Part shown: positions 44,247 to 52,689 of the stretch, in pieces
How the letters are laid out: each line of letters begins with the position of its first letter
Numbering within the stretch: position 1 is the stretch's first letter
Source: UBA966 sp046350355
GTDB lineage: Bacteria > Planctomycetota > Phycisphaerae > Phycisphaerales > SM1A02
Assembly: GCA_046350355.1 (NCBI GenBank)
Contig: JAXMAN010000002.1
Span: forward strand, 806,001-870,000
Direction of reading: 5' to 3'
DNA: 64,000 nucleotides
Program-made: the position numbers and the translations under genes
Notes under the pieces: model-generated
Databases searched by the model: none
Told to the model about the DNA's origin: nothing
Seen by the model: only the letters and a program-made list of their open reading frames with translations

Positions 44247-45815
44247 TCACCACGGACGAAGCATCCGGAATATCCCGCCGACGACCGAGGGCTGCGCGGG
44301 CCCGCGCGCGGCGCCGGCGGCGGTGACCTGCGTCTCCAGCCGCTCGCGCGCGATGTCTCCCAGCCGCTCGCGCAGCTCCGGATGGCGCGCAAGGATCCCC
44401 AGCACGCTCGCGCGCGGCAGGCGCAGGAGCTCGCACCCCTGCGGCCCGGCGATGACATCCGCGGTCCGCGGCTCGCGGCGCAGGAGCGCGATCTCGCCGA
44501 AGTGGCCGCCCGGTCCGATGGCCACGCGCGCGGCGCCGGGGAGCATGACCTCGCATCCGCCGGAGGCGATCACGAACATCGAGTCGGAGCGGTCGCCGCG
44601 GCGCACGATGATCTCGCCGGGCAGGCACTTCATCGGGGCGGCGTCGCGCGCCATCTCGCGGCGCTCGGCGGCATTGACATGCGCGTCGGCGAAGAGCGCG
44701 CACGCCTCGAGGGAGGCGGAGGCGGTGCGCGCGCGATCGGCGGCGGCGGCGGCGCGCTCGGCCTCCTCCTGCGGCGAGACCATGCGCACGGTGCGCATCG
44801 GGAAGGGGATCTCGATGCCCGCCTCGCGCAGCGCGTACCAGAGGCGCGTCTGCACGCGGTCGAGCGTCTCGTCGCGCACGACGAAGCTCGGGATCCAGAA
44901 GCGCATCTCGTAGACGATCGCGGAGTCGCCGAAGCTCAGCAGCGCGACCTCGGGCTCGGGGATGCGCAGCACGTTGCGTTCGTGCGTGAGCACATGGTGC
45001 GCGACATCCTTCACCAGCGCCGGCGGACAGTCGTACGCCGCCCCGAAGCGCACGAGCTGGCGAAGCACGGGCGTCGGTCGGTCCAGGTTCCGGAAGTCGC
45101 GGGCCAGCAGGTCGCTGTTCTTGAGGACGACTAGCTCCCCGTCCTTCGTGTGGATGCTGGTGGTGCGAAGCGTGCTGTCGACGACGCGCCCGACCGTGCC
45201 GTCGCGCCCGAGCTGCACCCAGTCGCCCTTGCGGATGACGCGGTCGGCCTGCAGCTCGTAGCCCGCGAAGACATTGCCCAGCGTCGACTGCAGCGCGAGG
45301 CCCACGACGAAGACCGTCGCGCCGCCGACGCCCAGGATCGCGGTGCGCGCGGGCAGCTTCTCGGCGAAGTGCGCCTCGTAGATGACCAGCAGCCCCAGGA
45401 TGACGAGTCCCAGGAAGATCGCGGTGCGCTGGAAGCGCAGCAGGTCGTCCTTGCCGCGTGCGGTGCGCACGACCGTGATCAGCTCCAGGATCACCCCGGC
45501 GGCAGCGAAGACCGCGCCGAGTTCCGCGATGGTCTGCAGCAACGGCACCAGCAGCACGGAACGCGCGGCGTCGCCGGCTGCGGACGCGTCCGTCGCGGTC
45601 CCGGCGGTGCCCGGGGCGAGCGCGATGGGGATCTCGAACTCGACCCCGCACCAGACCAGCAGGCCAAAGAGCGAGGCGACGACCAGGCCCGTGCCCGCCG
45701 TGACCTTGCCGCCGGTGCCCTCGCGGGCGATGCGGACGCCCAGGAGCGCGAGGTAGGCGAAGATCCCCACCACAAGCGCGTCGGTCGCCAGGTGGAGCAG
45801 GTGCAGGGAGTCCAT
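44247..45815 (-). CDS. MscS channel with C-terminal cyclic-nucleotide-binding domain
   Basis: 522 residues. Four or so membrane helices lie in the first 190 residues. The MscS core follows (VVGLALQSTLGNVFAGYELQ, then RVIRKGDWVQLG and TSIHTKDGELVVLKNSDLL), with IPFPMRTVRM at its end near 345. A CRP-type cyclic-nucleotide-binding domain fills about 395-480 (EIIVRRGDRSDSMFVIASGG, then GPGGHFGEIALLRREPRTA). MscS channels gated or modulated by cAMP/cGMP (bCNG type) have this layout. It has no helix-turn-helix, so it is not a regulator. Confidence 0.92.
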   Translation of the reverse strand: MDSLHLLHLATDALVVGIFAYLALLGVRIAREGTGGKVTAGTGLVVASLFGLLVWCGVEFEIPIALAPGTAGTATDASAAGDAARSVLLVPLLQTIAELGAVFAAAGVILELITVVRTARGKDDLLRFQRTAIFLGLVILGLLVIYEAHFAEKLPARTAILGVGGATVFVVGLALQSTLGNVFAGYELQADRVIRKGDWVQLGRDGTVGRVVDSTLRTTSIHTKDGELVVLKNSDLLARDFRNLDRPTPVLRQLVRFGAAYDCPPALVKDVAHHVLTHERNVLRIPEPEVALLSFGDSAIVYEMRFWIPSFVVRDETLDRVQTRLWYALREAGIEIPFPMRTVRMVSPQEEAERAAAAADRARTASASLEACALFADAHVNAAERREMARDAAPMKCLPGEIIVRRGDRSDSMFVIASGGCEVMLPGAARVAIGPGGHFGEIALLRREPRTADVIAGPQGCELLRLPRASVLGILARHPELRERLGDIARERLETQVTAAGAARGPAQPSVVGGIFRMLRPW

Positions 45816-45840
45816 CTGGCCGCATTATGCCCGCTGGCCA

Positions 45841-45886
45841 AAAAGGAAAGCGGCGAGGGTCCCCACGATGGAGGGAGCCCTCGCCG
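45841..45886 (-). terminator. Intrinsic terminator of the sigma/PDZ transcript
   Basis: Arms CGGCGAGGG (45851-45859) and CCCTCGCCG (45878-45886) pair over 9 bp with an 18-base loop that can itself pair in part. On the minus strand the stem is followed by CTTTCCTTTTT. It lies 38 bases after the stop of the PDZ lipoprotein gene. Confidence 0.8.
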
Positions 45887-45923
45887 CCGGCGTGTGCGCG
45901 TGCGGGGTGGGATCGGCGCCCGT

Positions 45924-47510
45924 TCAGGCGGGCTCACCCATGGCGGCGGGGGCCTCCTCGGGCTCCCCGACCTCCTCGGCCTCGTCGGCCGCGGGAGCGA
46001 GGCTGGCCTCGTTCTCGCCGGCCGCGGGCGGCACGGGCGGGACGGGCGGGACCGGAGGAACCGGGGGGACCGGCGCGACCTTGGCGCGGTTGCGCATCTT
46101 GGCCTGGTCCTCCATGAAGGACTCGACGGCGCTGCGGACCTCCTTGCGGAAGGCGCCGCGGGTCTTGGCGTCGGGGGCGCCAGCGCCCTCGTAGACGGTC
46201 TCGCCCGAGGCGAGGTCCTTGACCTTCATCTTCGTGGTGCCGCTCTTCTCCGTCCAGACGATCTCGGCCGCGTCGTCGCGGTAGCGGATCTCGGAGACGT
46301 TGCTGCCGCCGGAGCCGCCGCGCGCCGCGGCGCGATCCTGGGCGAACTTCGCCTCGTTCAACGCGCGGTCAGCCTTGGCACGGGCCTCGGCCTGGGCGAT
46401 CTGCGCCTCCGCCTGGGCGACCTTCGCGTCCGCCATCGCGCGGCGGGCGTCCTCCTGCGCCGCGCGGATGTCGTCCTGGGCGACCTTCGCGTCCGCCATC
46501 GCGCGGTGCATCTCGATCATCGCCTCGGCATCCGCGTTGGGCGCGGCGCCGCGCAGGCGGTAGACCTTCGGGGCGCCGCCGGCGCTGGCCACCGCGGCGG
46601 GAGCGACCATCATCACGTCGCCGTCGGTGCTGAAGCCCGCGTCGGCGCGGCGGCCACCCGGGCCGAGCACCGGCAGCTTCTTGCCCGTCAGCGCGACCTT
46701 GGCGGTCTGCTCCTTGCCGCCGCGCAGGTAAGTGATCTCGACCGTCTCGCCGGGCTTGTTGGCGCGGATCAGCGTGGCGAACTGCTCGGCGTTCACGAGC
46801 ATCTGGTCGCCCAGCTTGGAGATGACGTCGAGGTTCTGCAGGCCGGCCTTCTCGGCGGGGCTGTCCTTCTCGACCATGGTCACGACCAGGCCGGTGCCCT
46901 TGCGCAGCGGAAGCTGCGCGGCGGTCTGCGCCGAGACGGGCTCGGTGGCGACGCCGAAGAAGGCGGCGTTCTCCTCGAACTCGACGGCCAGCGGGACGCC
47001 CGCGACGGTGGTCGTGCCCATCGCCGGGCCGCCCATGATGCCCATGCTGCCCGGGCCGCCCGCGGTGCTGAAGTTGACGCCGCCCTTGGCGAGTCCGGCC
47101 ATGATCTGGCCGCGGATGTTCTGCATCAGGTCCTCGTCGATGCCCAGCGACTGGAGCTGGCCCTTGAGGTCGTCGAGGTTGATGTGCAGCTCGCCGAGCT
47201 GGCCCTTGAGCTCCTCCATCGCCTCGGCGATGGCGCGCTCGGCCTCTTCCTGGTCCTCCTTGCTGAGCTGCATGCCCTTGACGACGACGACGGGCTTGGC
47301 GATCGCCTCGTCGCGGATCACGACGGGCTTGCCGCCCTCGGCGCCGTTGACGCGGACGACGACGCGCTTCTCGTTGGTCGCGGTCGGGCCGCCGGCGGTC
47401 GCGCCGCCGCTGGCGGGCTTGGCGTCGGTGGTCTGCGCGGACTGCGCCTTGGTCGCGGGGGCGCAGGCCATCGCGAGCAGCGAGATGATGAGTGCGATGA
47501 ATGCGGACAT
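45924..47510 (-). CDS. PDZ-domain lipoprotein with coiled coil
   Basis: 528 residues. Signal peptide with lipobox LLAMAC, then a charged helical region. A PDZ domain follows at about 170-280 (GLVVTMVEKDSPAEKAGLQN, DVISKLGDQMLVNAEQF, VEITYLRGGKEQTAKV). Next is a heptad-like coiled coil with a 21-residue repeat, and finally a Pro-Val-rich tail and acidic end. I chose ATG 47510 because AGGAG lies five bases upstream; 47534 is an alternative. It follows the sigma/anti-sigma pair in the same direction and could be their output or sensor. No protease motif, so it is a binding protein. Confidence 0.82.
   Translation of the reverse strand: MSAFIALIISLLAMACAPATKAQSAQTTDAKPASGGATAGGPTATNEKRVVVRVNGAEGGKPVVIRDEAIAKPVVVVKGMQLSKEDQEEAERAIAEAMEELKGQLGELHINLDDLKGQLQSLGIDEDLMQNIRGQIMAGLAKGGVNFSTAGGPGSMGIMGGPAMGTTTVAGVPLAVEFEENAAFFGVATEPVSAQTAAQLPLRKGTGLVVTMVEKDSPAEKAGLQNLDVISKLGDQMLVNAEQFATLIRANKPGETVEITYLRGGKEQTAKVALTGKKLPVLGPGGRRADAGFSTDGDVMMVAPAAVASAGGAPKVYRLRGAAPNADAEAMIEMHRAMADAKVAQDDIRAAQEDARRAMADAKVAQAEAQIAQAEARAKADRALNEAKFAQDRAAARGGSGGSNVSEIRYRDDAAEIVWTEKSGTTKMKVKDLASGETVYEGAGAPDAKTRGAFRKEVRSAVESFMEDQAKMRNRAKVAPVPPVPPVPPVPPVPPAAGENEASLAPAADEAEEVGEPEEAPAAMGEPA
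46027..46078. repeat. Short tandem repeat encoding Pro-Pro-Val units
   Basis: Degenerate 9-bp units (GGCGGGACG-like on the plus strand) repeated about five times in frame inside the PDZ lipoprotein gene. They encode a run of PPV on the minus strand. Such a repeat can change copy number by slippage without a frameshift. Confidence 0.6.
46412..46506. repeat. 32-bp exact direct repeat in the coiled-coil part
   Basis: The 32 bases 46412-46443 recur exactly at 46475-46506, a period of 63 bp, or 21 residues (three heptads). Both copies encode the AMADAKVAQ segment of the coiled coil. Exact identity at the DNA level suggests a recent duplication. Confidence 0.8.
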
Positions 47511-47552
47511 GGTGGCTCCTGGGGTGCGTGTCATGGTGCGGGGGCGGAGGCG

Positions 47553-47999
47553 TCAGTCGGCGCTGGGCCGGCCGACGACGAGCCGCGGTTCGATGGAACG
47601 GATTTCGATGGTGGCGCCGCGCGCGGGGTCGCGGTAGCGGTCGGTGCGGACGTAGACGGTGCCCGTCGAGCGGACGACCTCGCCGTTGGGGAGCTCGCGG
47701 GCGCCGAAGTCGGCGAAGCCCGCGGTCTGCCACTCGGTGCCCATGGGGACCCAGTCGCGCACCGCGGCGGCGCGCAGGGACCAGCCCATGGAGAGGCCGG
47801 CGCCGACGAAGAAGAGCGCCGCGGCGGCGGCGGGCCAGCGCATGCGGCCCACGCGGGGGCGCGACTCGAAGTGCGCGGTGGCGGCGATGCGCGCGTCGAG
47901 CGCGTCGCTCGGGCGGCGCAGGGGGAGCGCGGCGACCAGACGCTCGATCTCGAGGTCGGCCACGGGCATCGGGAAGCTGGAGGGACGGTCGGTGTTCAT
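47553..47999 (-). CDS. Putative anti-sigma factor (single-pass membrane protein)
   Basis: 148 residues. A cytoplasmic N-terminal 50 residues (DLEIERLVAALPLRRPSDAL) is followed by one membrane helix (about 53-75) and an outer beta-rich domain of 70 residues. The start overlaps the stop of the ECF sigma gene by ATGA. That arrangement, not a recognised zinc motif (no HxxxCxxC is present), is the reason for the call. It ends 42 bases before the PDZ lipoprotein start. Confidence 0.7.
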   Translation of the reverse strand: MNTDRPSSFPMPVADLEIERLVAALPLRRPSDALDARIAATAHFESRPRVGRMRWPAAAAALFFVGAGLSMGWSLRAAAVRDWVPMGTEWQTAGFADFGARELPNGEVVRSTGTVYVRTDRYRDPARGATIEIRSIEPRLVVGRPSAD

Positions 48000-48493
48000 G
48001 CGTTCACCTGCTCGTACTGCGTGCGGAGGGCGGCCACGGCCCGGTGGTAGCGGGCGGCGACGGTGCCCAGGGGAGCGCCGACGACGGTCGCGATCTGCTC
48101 GAATCCCAGTCGCGCGACCGACCGGAGCAGGATGACCTCCTGCTGCTCGGCCGGGAGCGCCTCGACCGCCTCCCGGAGCCGCCGTGCCGCGTCGCGGTCC
48201 GAGGCGCGCAGCGCGGGGTCCGGCTGGCGGTCGTCGAAGAGGGATCCGTCCGCCGAGGCGGCGGCGCGCACCTTGCGCCGGCGGCCCATGTCGATCGCGG
48301 CGTTGCGGACCGCCGCGTACAGGTAGGCCACGGGATCCCCCTCCGGCGCCCGGCCGCGCGCAAGCACGCGGTGGACGCCGTCGTGCACCGCATCCTCCGC
48401 CAGCGCTGGATCCCGAAGAAGCGCCATGGCCATGGAGAGGAGGCCCTGGCGGTGCTCGGCGTAGAGGATGCTGGTCGACTCTGCGTGGTGCAT
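47996..48493 (-). CDS. ECF-family RNA polymerase sigma factor
   Basis: 165 residues. Sigma region 2 at about 10-75 (LLRDPALAEDAVHDGVHRVL, then YLYAAVRNAAIDMGRRRK) and region 4 at about 105-160 (LREAVEALPAEQQEVILLRS, GFEQIATVVGAPLGTVAARY). It directs polymerase to its own regulon; ECF factors usually recognise their own operon promoter. Coupled to the putative anti-sigma gene. Expression is separated from the DUF1501 gene upstream by a strong terminator, so it has its own promoter in the 48494-48545 interval. Confidence 0.92.
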   Translation of the reverse strand: MHHAESTSILYAEHRQGLLSMAMALLRDPALAEDAVHDGVHRVLARGRAPEGDPVAYLYAAVRNAAIDMGRRRKVRAAASADGSLFDDRQPDPALRASDRDAARRLREAVEALPAEQQEVILLRSVARLGFEQIATVVGAPLGTVAARYHRAVAALRTQYEQVNA

Positions 48494-48545
48494 GTGGGGA
48501 CACCATTCTCACGCGCCGGGCCCCGGGGTTTATGCAGCCGGAGGC

Positions 48546-48580
48546 GAAAAAAGCGAAGGAGGGCCCGATCGGGGCCCTCC
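48546..48580 (-). terminator. Intrinsic terminator of the PSCyt1/DUF1501 operon
   Basis: Arms GGAGGGCCC and GGGCCCTCC (48558-48580) form a nine-pair stem with a five-base loop. On the minus strand it is followed by six T (plus-strand A-run 48547-48552). It ends transcription 33 bases after the DUF1501 stop codon. Confidence 0.85.
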
Positions 48581-48613
48581 GGGGGTCGGCGGGAGCGCTG
48601 CCGGCCCGTTGGG

Positions 48614-50041
48614 TCAGCCCACGATCTTGTCGTGGACGTTGCCGTGGACGTCGGTCAGGCGGAAGTCCCGGCCCGCCCAGCGGTAGGTGAGGTGCTCGTG
48701 GTTGATCCCCAGCATGTGGAGGATCGTCGCGTGCCAGTCGTGGATGTCCATCTTGCCGTCGACGGCCTCGATGCCGTTCTCGTCGGTCGCGCCGTAGCTG
48801 CTGCCGCCGCGCGCGCCGCCGCCGGCCATCCACATCGTGAAGCCCTTGCTGTTGTGATCCCGGCCGTCGCCGTTCTGCGCGTACGGGGTGCGGCCGAACT
48901 CGCCGCCCCACACCACGAGCGTGTCCTTGAGCATGCCGCGCGCCTTCAGGTCGGCCAGCAGCGCCGCGATCGGGCGGTCGATCTCGCCCGCCTGCTTCGT
49001 GAGGTCGTCGCGCAGGTTGCGGTGCGTGTCCCAGCCGCCGTGGTTGACCTCGATGAAGCGCACGCCCTTCTCGGCGAAGCGGCGCGCGAGCAGGCACTGG
49101 CGCGCGAAGTCGTCGCGCCCCTTGCCGATGCCGTACATCTCGAGGGTCTTGGGCTTCTCGTCGGAGAGGTCCATGAGGTCGGGCATCTCCGCCTGCATGC
49201 GGAAGGCGAGCTCGTAGCTTTCGATGACGCCTTCCACGATGTCGTCGCTGCGGTCGCGCTGGAGGCGGTCGGTGTTGAGCCGCTTGACGAGGTCGAGCTG
49301 CTGGCGCTGCGCCTTCTCGGTGAGCGCGGGATTCTTGAGGTTCGGCAGGCCGCCGTCGCCGCCCTGGCGCCGCGCGCTGCGCTCCATGCCCACGCGCGTG
49401 CCCTGGTAGACGGCGGGCAGGAAGCCGCTGCCGTAGTTCTGCGCGCCGCCGTTGCCCGCGGGCGGGTTCAGCGTGATGAAGCCGGGCAGGTTCTGGTTGA
49501 CGGTGCCGAGTCCGTAGAGCGTCCACGAGCCCATCGAGGGGCGCACGAACTGGAAGCTGCCGGTGTGCATGAGCACGGTCGCCTGCGCGTGGGCGGGGAC
49601 CGCGGTGTTCATGCCGCGCAGTAGGCACATCGAGTCGGCGTGCTTGGCGAGCTCGGGAAAGAGGTCGCTGATCCACAGCCCGCTCTTGCCGTGCTGGCGG
49701 AACTTCCACGGGCTGGCCAGGAGCTTCGCGCCCGCGCGCGTGCCGCCGAGGCTCTTGCCGTCGTTGGCGACCAGCTCGGGCTTGTAGTCGAAGGTGTCCA
49801 CGTGCGAGGGGCCGCCGGACATGCAGAGGAAGATGACGCGCTTGGCGCGGGGGGTGAACTCCGGCGACTTGGGCGAGAGCGGACCGTCGGGCATCTTGCC
49901 GTCGCCGGGGACCAGCAGGCGCGGCGCCGAGGCCGCCGCGTTGGCGATCCCGGCGAAGGCCATGAGGCCGAAGCCGCAGGAGAGCGTGCGGAGCACGTCG
50001 CGGCGGCCGGTGGCGAAGACGCGGTTGTTGCAGAGGTCCAT
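48614..50041 (-). CDS. DUF1501 family protein
   Basis: 475 residues. The N-terminus has a twin-arginine-type signal (TGRRDVLRTLSCGFG), suggesting folded export. Family blocks are IFLCMSGGPSHVDTFDYKPE, SGFLPAVYQGTRVG and VVWGGEFGRTPYAQ. The fold belongs to the sulfatase/alkaline-phosphatase superfamily, but the catalytic role is not established. In planctomycetes it nearly always follows a PSCyt1/DUF1549/DUF1553 gene, as here: only nine bases separate the two, and the Shine-Dalgarno (GAGGAG) overlaps the upstream stop codon. Confidence 0.93.
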   Translation of the reverse strand: MDLCNNRVFATGRRDVLRTLSCGFGLMAFAGIANAAASAPRLLVPGDGKMPDGPLSPKSPEFTPRAKRVIFLCMSGGPSHVDTFDYKPELVANDGKSLGGTRAGAKLLASPWKFRQHGKSGLWISDLFPELAKHADSMCLLRGMNTAVPAHAQATVLMHTGSFQFVRPSMGSWTLYGLGTVNQNLPGFITLNPPAGNGGAQNYGSGFLPAVYQGTRVGMERSARRQGGDGGLPNLKNPALTEKAQRQQLDLVKRLNTDRLQRDRSDDIVEGVIESYELAFRMQAEMPDLMDLSDEKPKTLEMYGIGKGRDDFARQCLLARRFAEKGVRFIEVNHGGWDTHRNLRDDLTKQAGEIDRPIAALLADLKARGMLKDTLVVWGGEFGRTPYAQNGDGRDHNSKGFTMWMAGGGARGGSSYGATDENGIEAVDGKMDIHDWHATILHMLGINHEHLTYRWAGRDFRLTDVHGNVHDKIVG

Positions 50042-50050
50042 GGGAACTCC

Positions 50051-52639
50051 TCAGTCGAGCATGCGGAACTCGGCGGTCTGGAAGAGCGCCTGGCAGAAGG
50101 CGGTCCAGCCCTGGCGCTGGACGGTGCGCGTGTCGCGCGTGCCCTGGGCGGTGGGGAACTGCTTGAAGAAGGTGGCGACGGCGGTCATCTCGCCCTGCGT
50201 CGGGCGGCGGCCGAAACAGAGCTCGAAGGCGCGGCGCACGCGCTCGGGGTCGCTCGCGTCCATCGCGATGAGCCGGTCGGCCATCGCCTGCGCGGCGCGG
50301 GTGACGCGCTCGCTGTTCATCATGAAGAGCGCCTGCGTGGGGACGCTGGTCGTGTCGCGCTCGGCGCTGACGAAGGCGGGCTCGGCGAAGTCGAAGACGT
50401 CGAGCATCTCCACCACGTGGTCGCGCAGCACCGGCAGGTAGACCGAGCGGACATCGGGCTCGGCGGACATGAGGCGCGCGACGATCGGGTTGCGGTCCGC
50501 GCCCTCCATCAGGGCGGCGACGGAGCCGACGGGGCGTTCGCGCTGCAGCAGGCCCGCGGCCATGAGCATCGCGTCGCGGATCGACTCGGCCTCGAGGCGC
50601 TTCTTGGGCATGCGCCAGACCAGCGTGTTGTCGGGGTCGACCTCGAGCGCGCGCGCATCGGCGCGGCTGGACATCTGGTACGCGTGGCTCATCACCAGCG
50701 ACTTGACCAGGTGCTTCGTCGACCAGTCGTGCTCCATGAGGTCGACGGCGATCCAGTCCAGCAGCGCCTGGTTCGTGGGCATCACGCCGTTGGCGCCGAA
50801 GTTGTTGGGCGTCCCCACCAGCGGGTCGCCGAAGAGGTGCTGCCAGACGCGGTTGGCCCAGACGCGCGCGGTGAGCGGGTTGGACTCGTCGGAGACCCAG
50901 TTGGCCAGCTCCATGCGGCCGCTGCCCGAGCGGATCGGCTTGGCGGCGGCGGTGACGAGCACCTGCGGGACGCCGCGCGGGACGCGGTCGCCGGGCTTGT
51001 CGATCTCGCCGCGCGAGAGCAGCGGGGCGTCCTGCGCCTTCTCGCGGTCCTTGACGGCCATCGCGAGCCGGTTGGTGGCGGTGGCCTTGCCGTCCTCGCC
51101 GAAGCGCACGAGCAGGTCGGCGGCGGCCTCGGTCTGTCCGTCGGCGAAGCGCGCGCGCTGGAGCTTCTGCTGCTCCGCGGCGCTCAGCGCGGTGGCGCGC
51201 GACGCTCCGCCGCGCACGGCCTCCTGCGCCTTCATGCGCAGCGCCTCGGCCTCCTTGTCCATCTCCTCGGCGCGCGCGAGCTGCTGCTTGTACGCGTCGC
51301 GCAGCATCGAGGGCATCACGGGGCCGTTGGGCATCGAGGCGCCAGCGGGCAGCTCCGCCAGCGTGGCCGGATGCGCATTGCCCTGCGAGCGGTAGGTGCC
51401 GTACATCGTCTGCGTCGAGAGGAAGATCCCCGCCATCGCGTAGTAGTCGCGCTGCGGGATCGGGTCGAACTTGTGGTCGTGGCAGCGCGCGCAGGCGATG
51501 GTGATGCCCAGCATGCCCTGGCTCATCGCGTCGATCTGCTCGTCGATGAGGTCCGCCGCGAACTGCGGCACGCCGCGCGTGTTGTGCCCCTTGCTGCCGA
51601 TGGCCAGGTAGCCCGTGGCCACGAGCTGCTCGGCGCGCTGCTGGTCGTTGGCCGCGGGCATGAGGTCGCCCGCGAGCTGCTCGCGCAGGAAGCGGTCGAA
51701 GGGCTTGTCCGCGGCGAAGCTGTCGATCACGTAGTCGCGGTAGCGCCAGGCGTGCGGGTAGACGACGTTGGACTCCTTGCCGCTGGACTCCGCGAAGCGC
51801 GCCACGTCGAGCCAGTGGCGGCCCCAGCGCTCGCCGTAGGCGGGCGAGGCGAGCAGCCGGTCCACGAGCTTCTCGTACGCCTGCGGCGTGCGGTCCTTTT
51901 CGAAGGCGGCGATCTCCTCGGGGGTCGGCGGCAGGCCGGTGAGGTCGAAGGTCACGCGGCGGATGAGCGCGCGCCGGTCGGCGTCGGGGGCGGGGCGCAG
52001 GCCCTTGGCCTCGATGCCCGCGAGCAGGAAGCGGTCAACGGGCGTGCGCGCCCACGCGGCGTCCTTGGTCGCGGGCGGATCGATCTTGACGGGCGGCTTG
52101 AAGGCCCACCAGTCGCGCCCCTTCTCGATGTCGATGCCGGCGCGCGGCGCGGGCGTCACGGGGGCGCCGCCAAGCGCGTCGGGATGCGGGGCGCCCATCG
52201 CGACCCAGCGCTCCAGGAGCTTGATCGACTCGTCGGGCAGCTTCTTCTTCGGGGGCATCTCCAGGTCGTGGTCGCTCCAGCGGACCGCGGTGATGAGGAG
52301 GCTGTGGTCGGGGTCGCCGGGGACGATCGCGGGACCGGTGTCGCCGCCGGCGAGCAGGGCCGCCAGGGTGTCGACACGCAGGCCGCCGCGCACCTTGTCC
52401 GCGGTCGCGGAATGGCAGCGGTAGCAGCTGCTCGAGAGCAGCGGCCGGATGCTCTTCTCGAAGAACTCGATCTGGTCGGGGGTGGGGGGCGCGGCGCCGA
52501 CGCCGGCGGGGGAGCCGGGGGCGGCCTTGCCGGAGGCGGGAGGTGCCGGCATCGCGGCGGCTGCGGCAAGCAGCAGCGCGGCGAGGCCAGGGAGGACTTG
52601 GAGGCCGCGGAGATCCATCGCTGGACTCAACGATTGCAT
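50051..52639 (-). CDS. PSCyt1-DUF1549-DUF1553 planctomycete protein
   Basis: 862 residues from ATG 52639 (alternatives 52666 and 52618). The signal peptide is Leu/Ala-rich. A cytochrome-c-like PSCyt1 domain follows with one heme motif CYRCH near residue 75 and the distal methionine in LEMPPKKKLP. DUF1549/PSCyt2 comes next (RDWWAFKPP, then FDLTGLPPTPEEIAAFE) with a second CxxCH (CARCHDHKFDP), and last DUF1553/PSD1 (WVSDESNPLTARVWANRVWQ). These multi-domain proteins are a planctomycete hallmark and are thought to act in the periplasm on polysaccharides or in electron transfer. Operon with DUF1501. Confidence 0.93.
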   Translation of the reverse strand: MQSLSPAMDLRGLQVLPGLAALLLAAAAAMPAPPASGKAAPGSPAGVGAAPPTPDQIEFFEKSIRPLLSSSCYRCHSATADKVRGGLRVDTLAALLAGGDTGPAIVPGDPDHSLLITAVRWSDHDLEMPPKKKLPDESIKLLERWVAMGAPHPDALGGAPVTPAPRAGIDIEKGRDWWAFKPPVKIDPPATKDAAWARTPVDRFLLAGIEAKGLRPAPDADRRALIRRVTFDLTGLPPTPEEIAAFEKDRTPQAYEKLVDRLLASPAYGERWGRHWLDVARFAESSGKESNVVYPHAWRYRDYVIDSFAADKPFDRFLREQLAGDLMPAANDQQRAEQLVATGYLAIGSKGHNTRGVPQFAADLIDEQIDAMSQGMLGITIACARCHDHKFDPIPQRDYYAMAGIFLSTQTMYGTYRSQGNAHPATLAELPAGASMPNGPVMPSMLRDAYKQQLARAEEMDKEAEALRMKAQEAVRGGASRATALSAAEQQKLQRARFADGQTEAAADLLVRFGEDGKATATNRLAMAVKDREKAQDAPLLSRGEIDKPGDRVPRGVPQVLVTAAAKPIRSGSGRMELANWVSDESNPLTARVWANRVWQHLFGDPLVGTPNNFGANGVMPTNQALLDWIAVDLMEHDWSTKHLVKSLVMSHAYQMSSRADARALEVDPDNTLVWRMPKKRLEAESIRDAMLMAAGLLQRERPVGSVAALMEGADRNPIVARLMSAEPDVRSVYLPVLRDHVVEMLDVFDFAEPAFVSAERDTTSVPTQALFMMNSERVTRAAQAMADRLIAMDASDPERVRRAFELCFGRRPTQGEMTAVATFFKQFPTAQGTRDTRTVQRQGWTAFCQALFQTAEFRMLD

Positions 52640-52689
52640 ACGCCGTGTGTTGCCCGATTGCGTCATCGGCTCGCCGGGATTCGGAAGTT

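Noticed and set aside
46027..46078. Repeat tract as a possible CRISPR or noncoding satellite
   Set aside because: Units are 9 bp, in frame, and encode Pro-Pro-Val inside a clear gene; no spacers.
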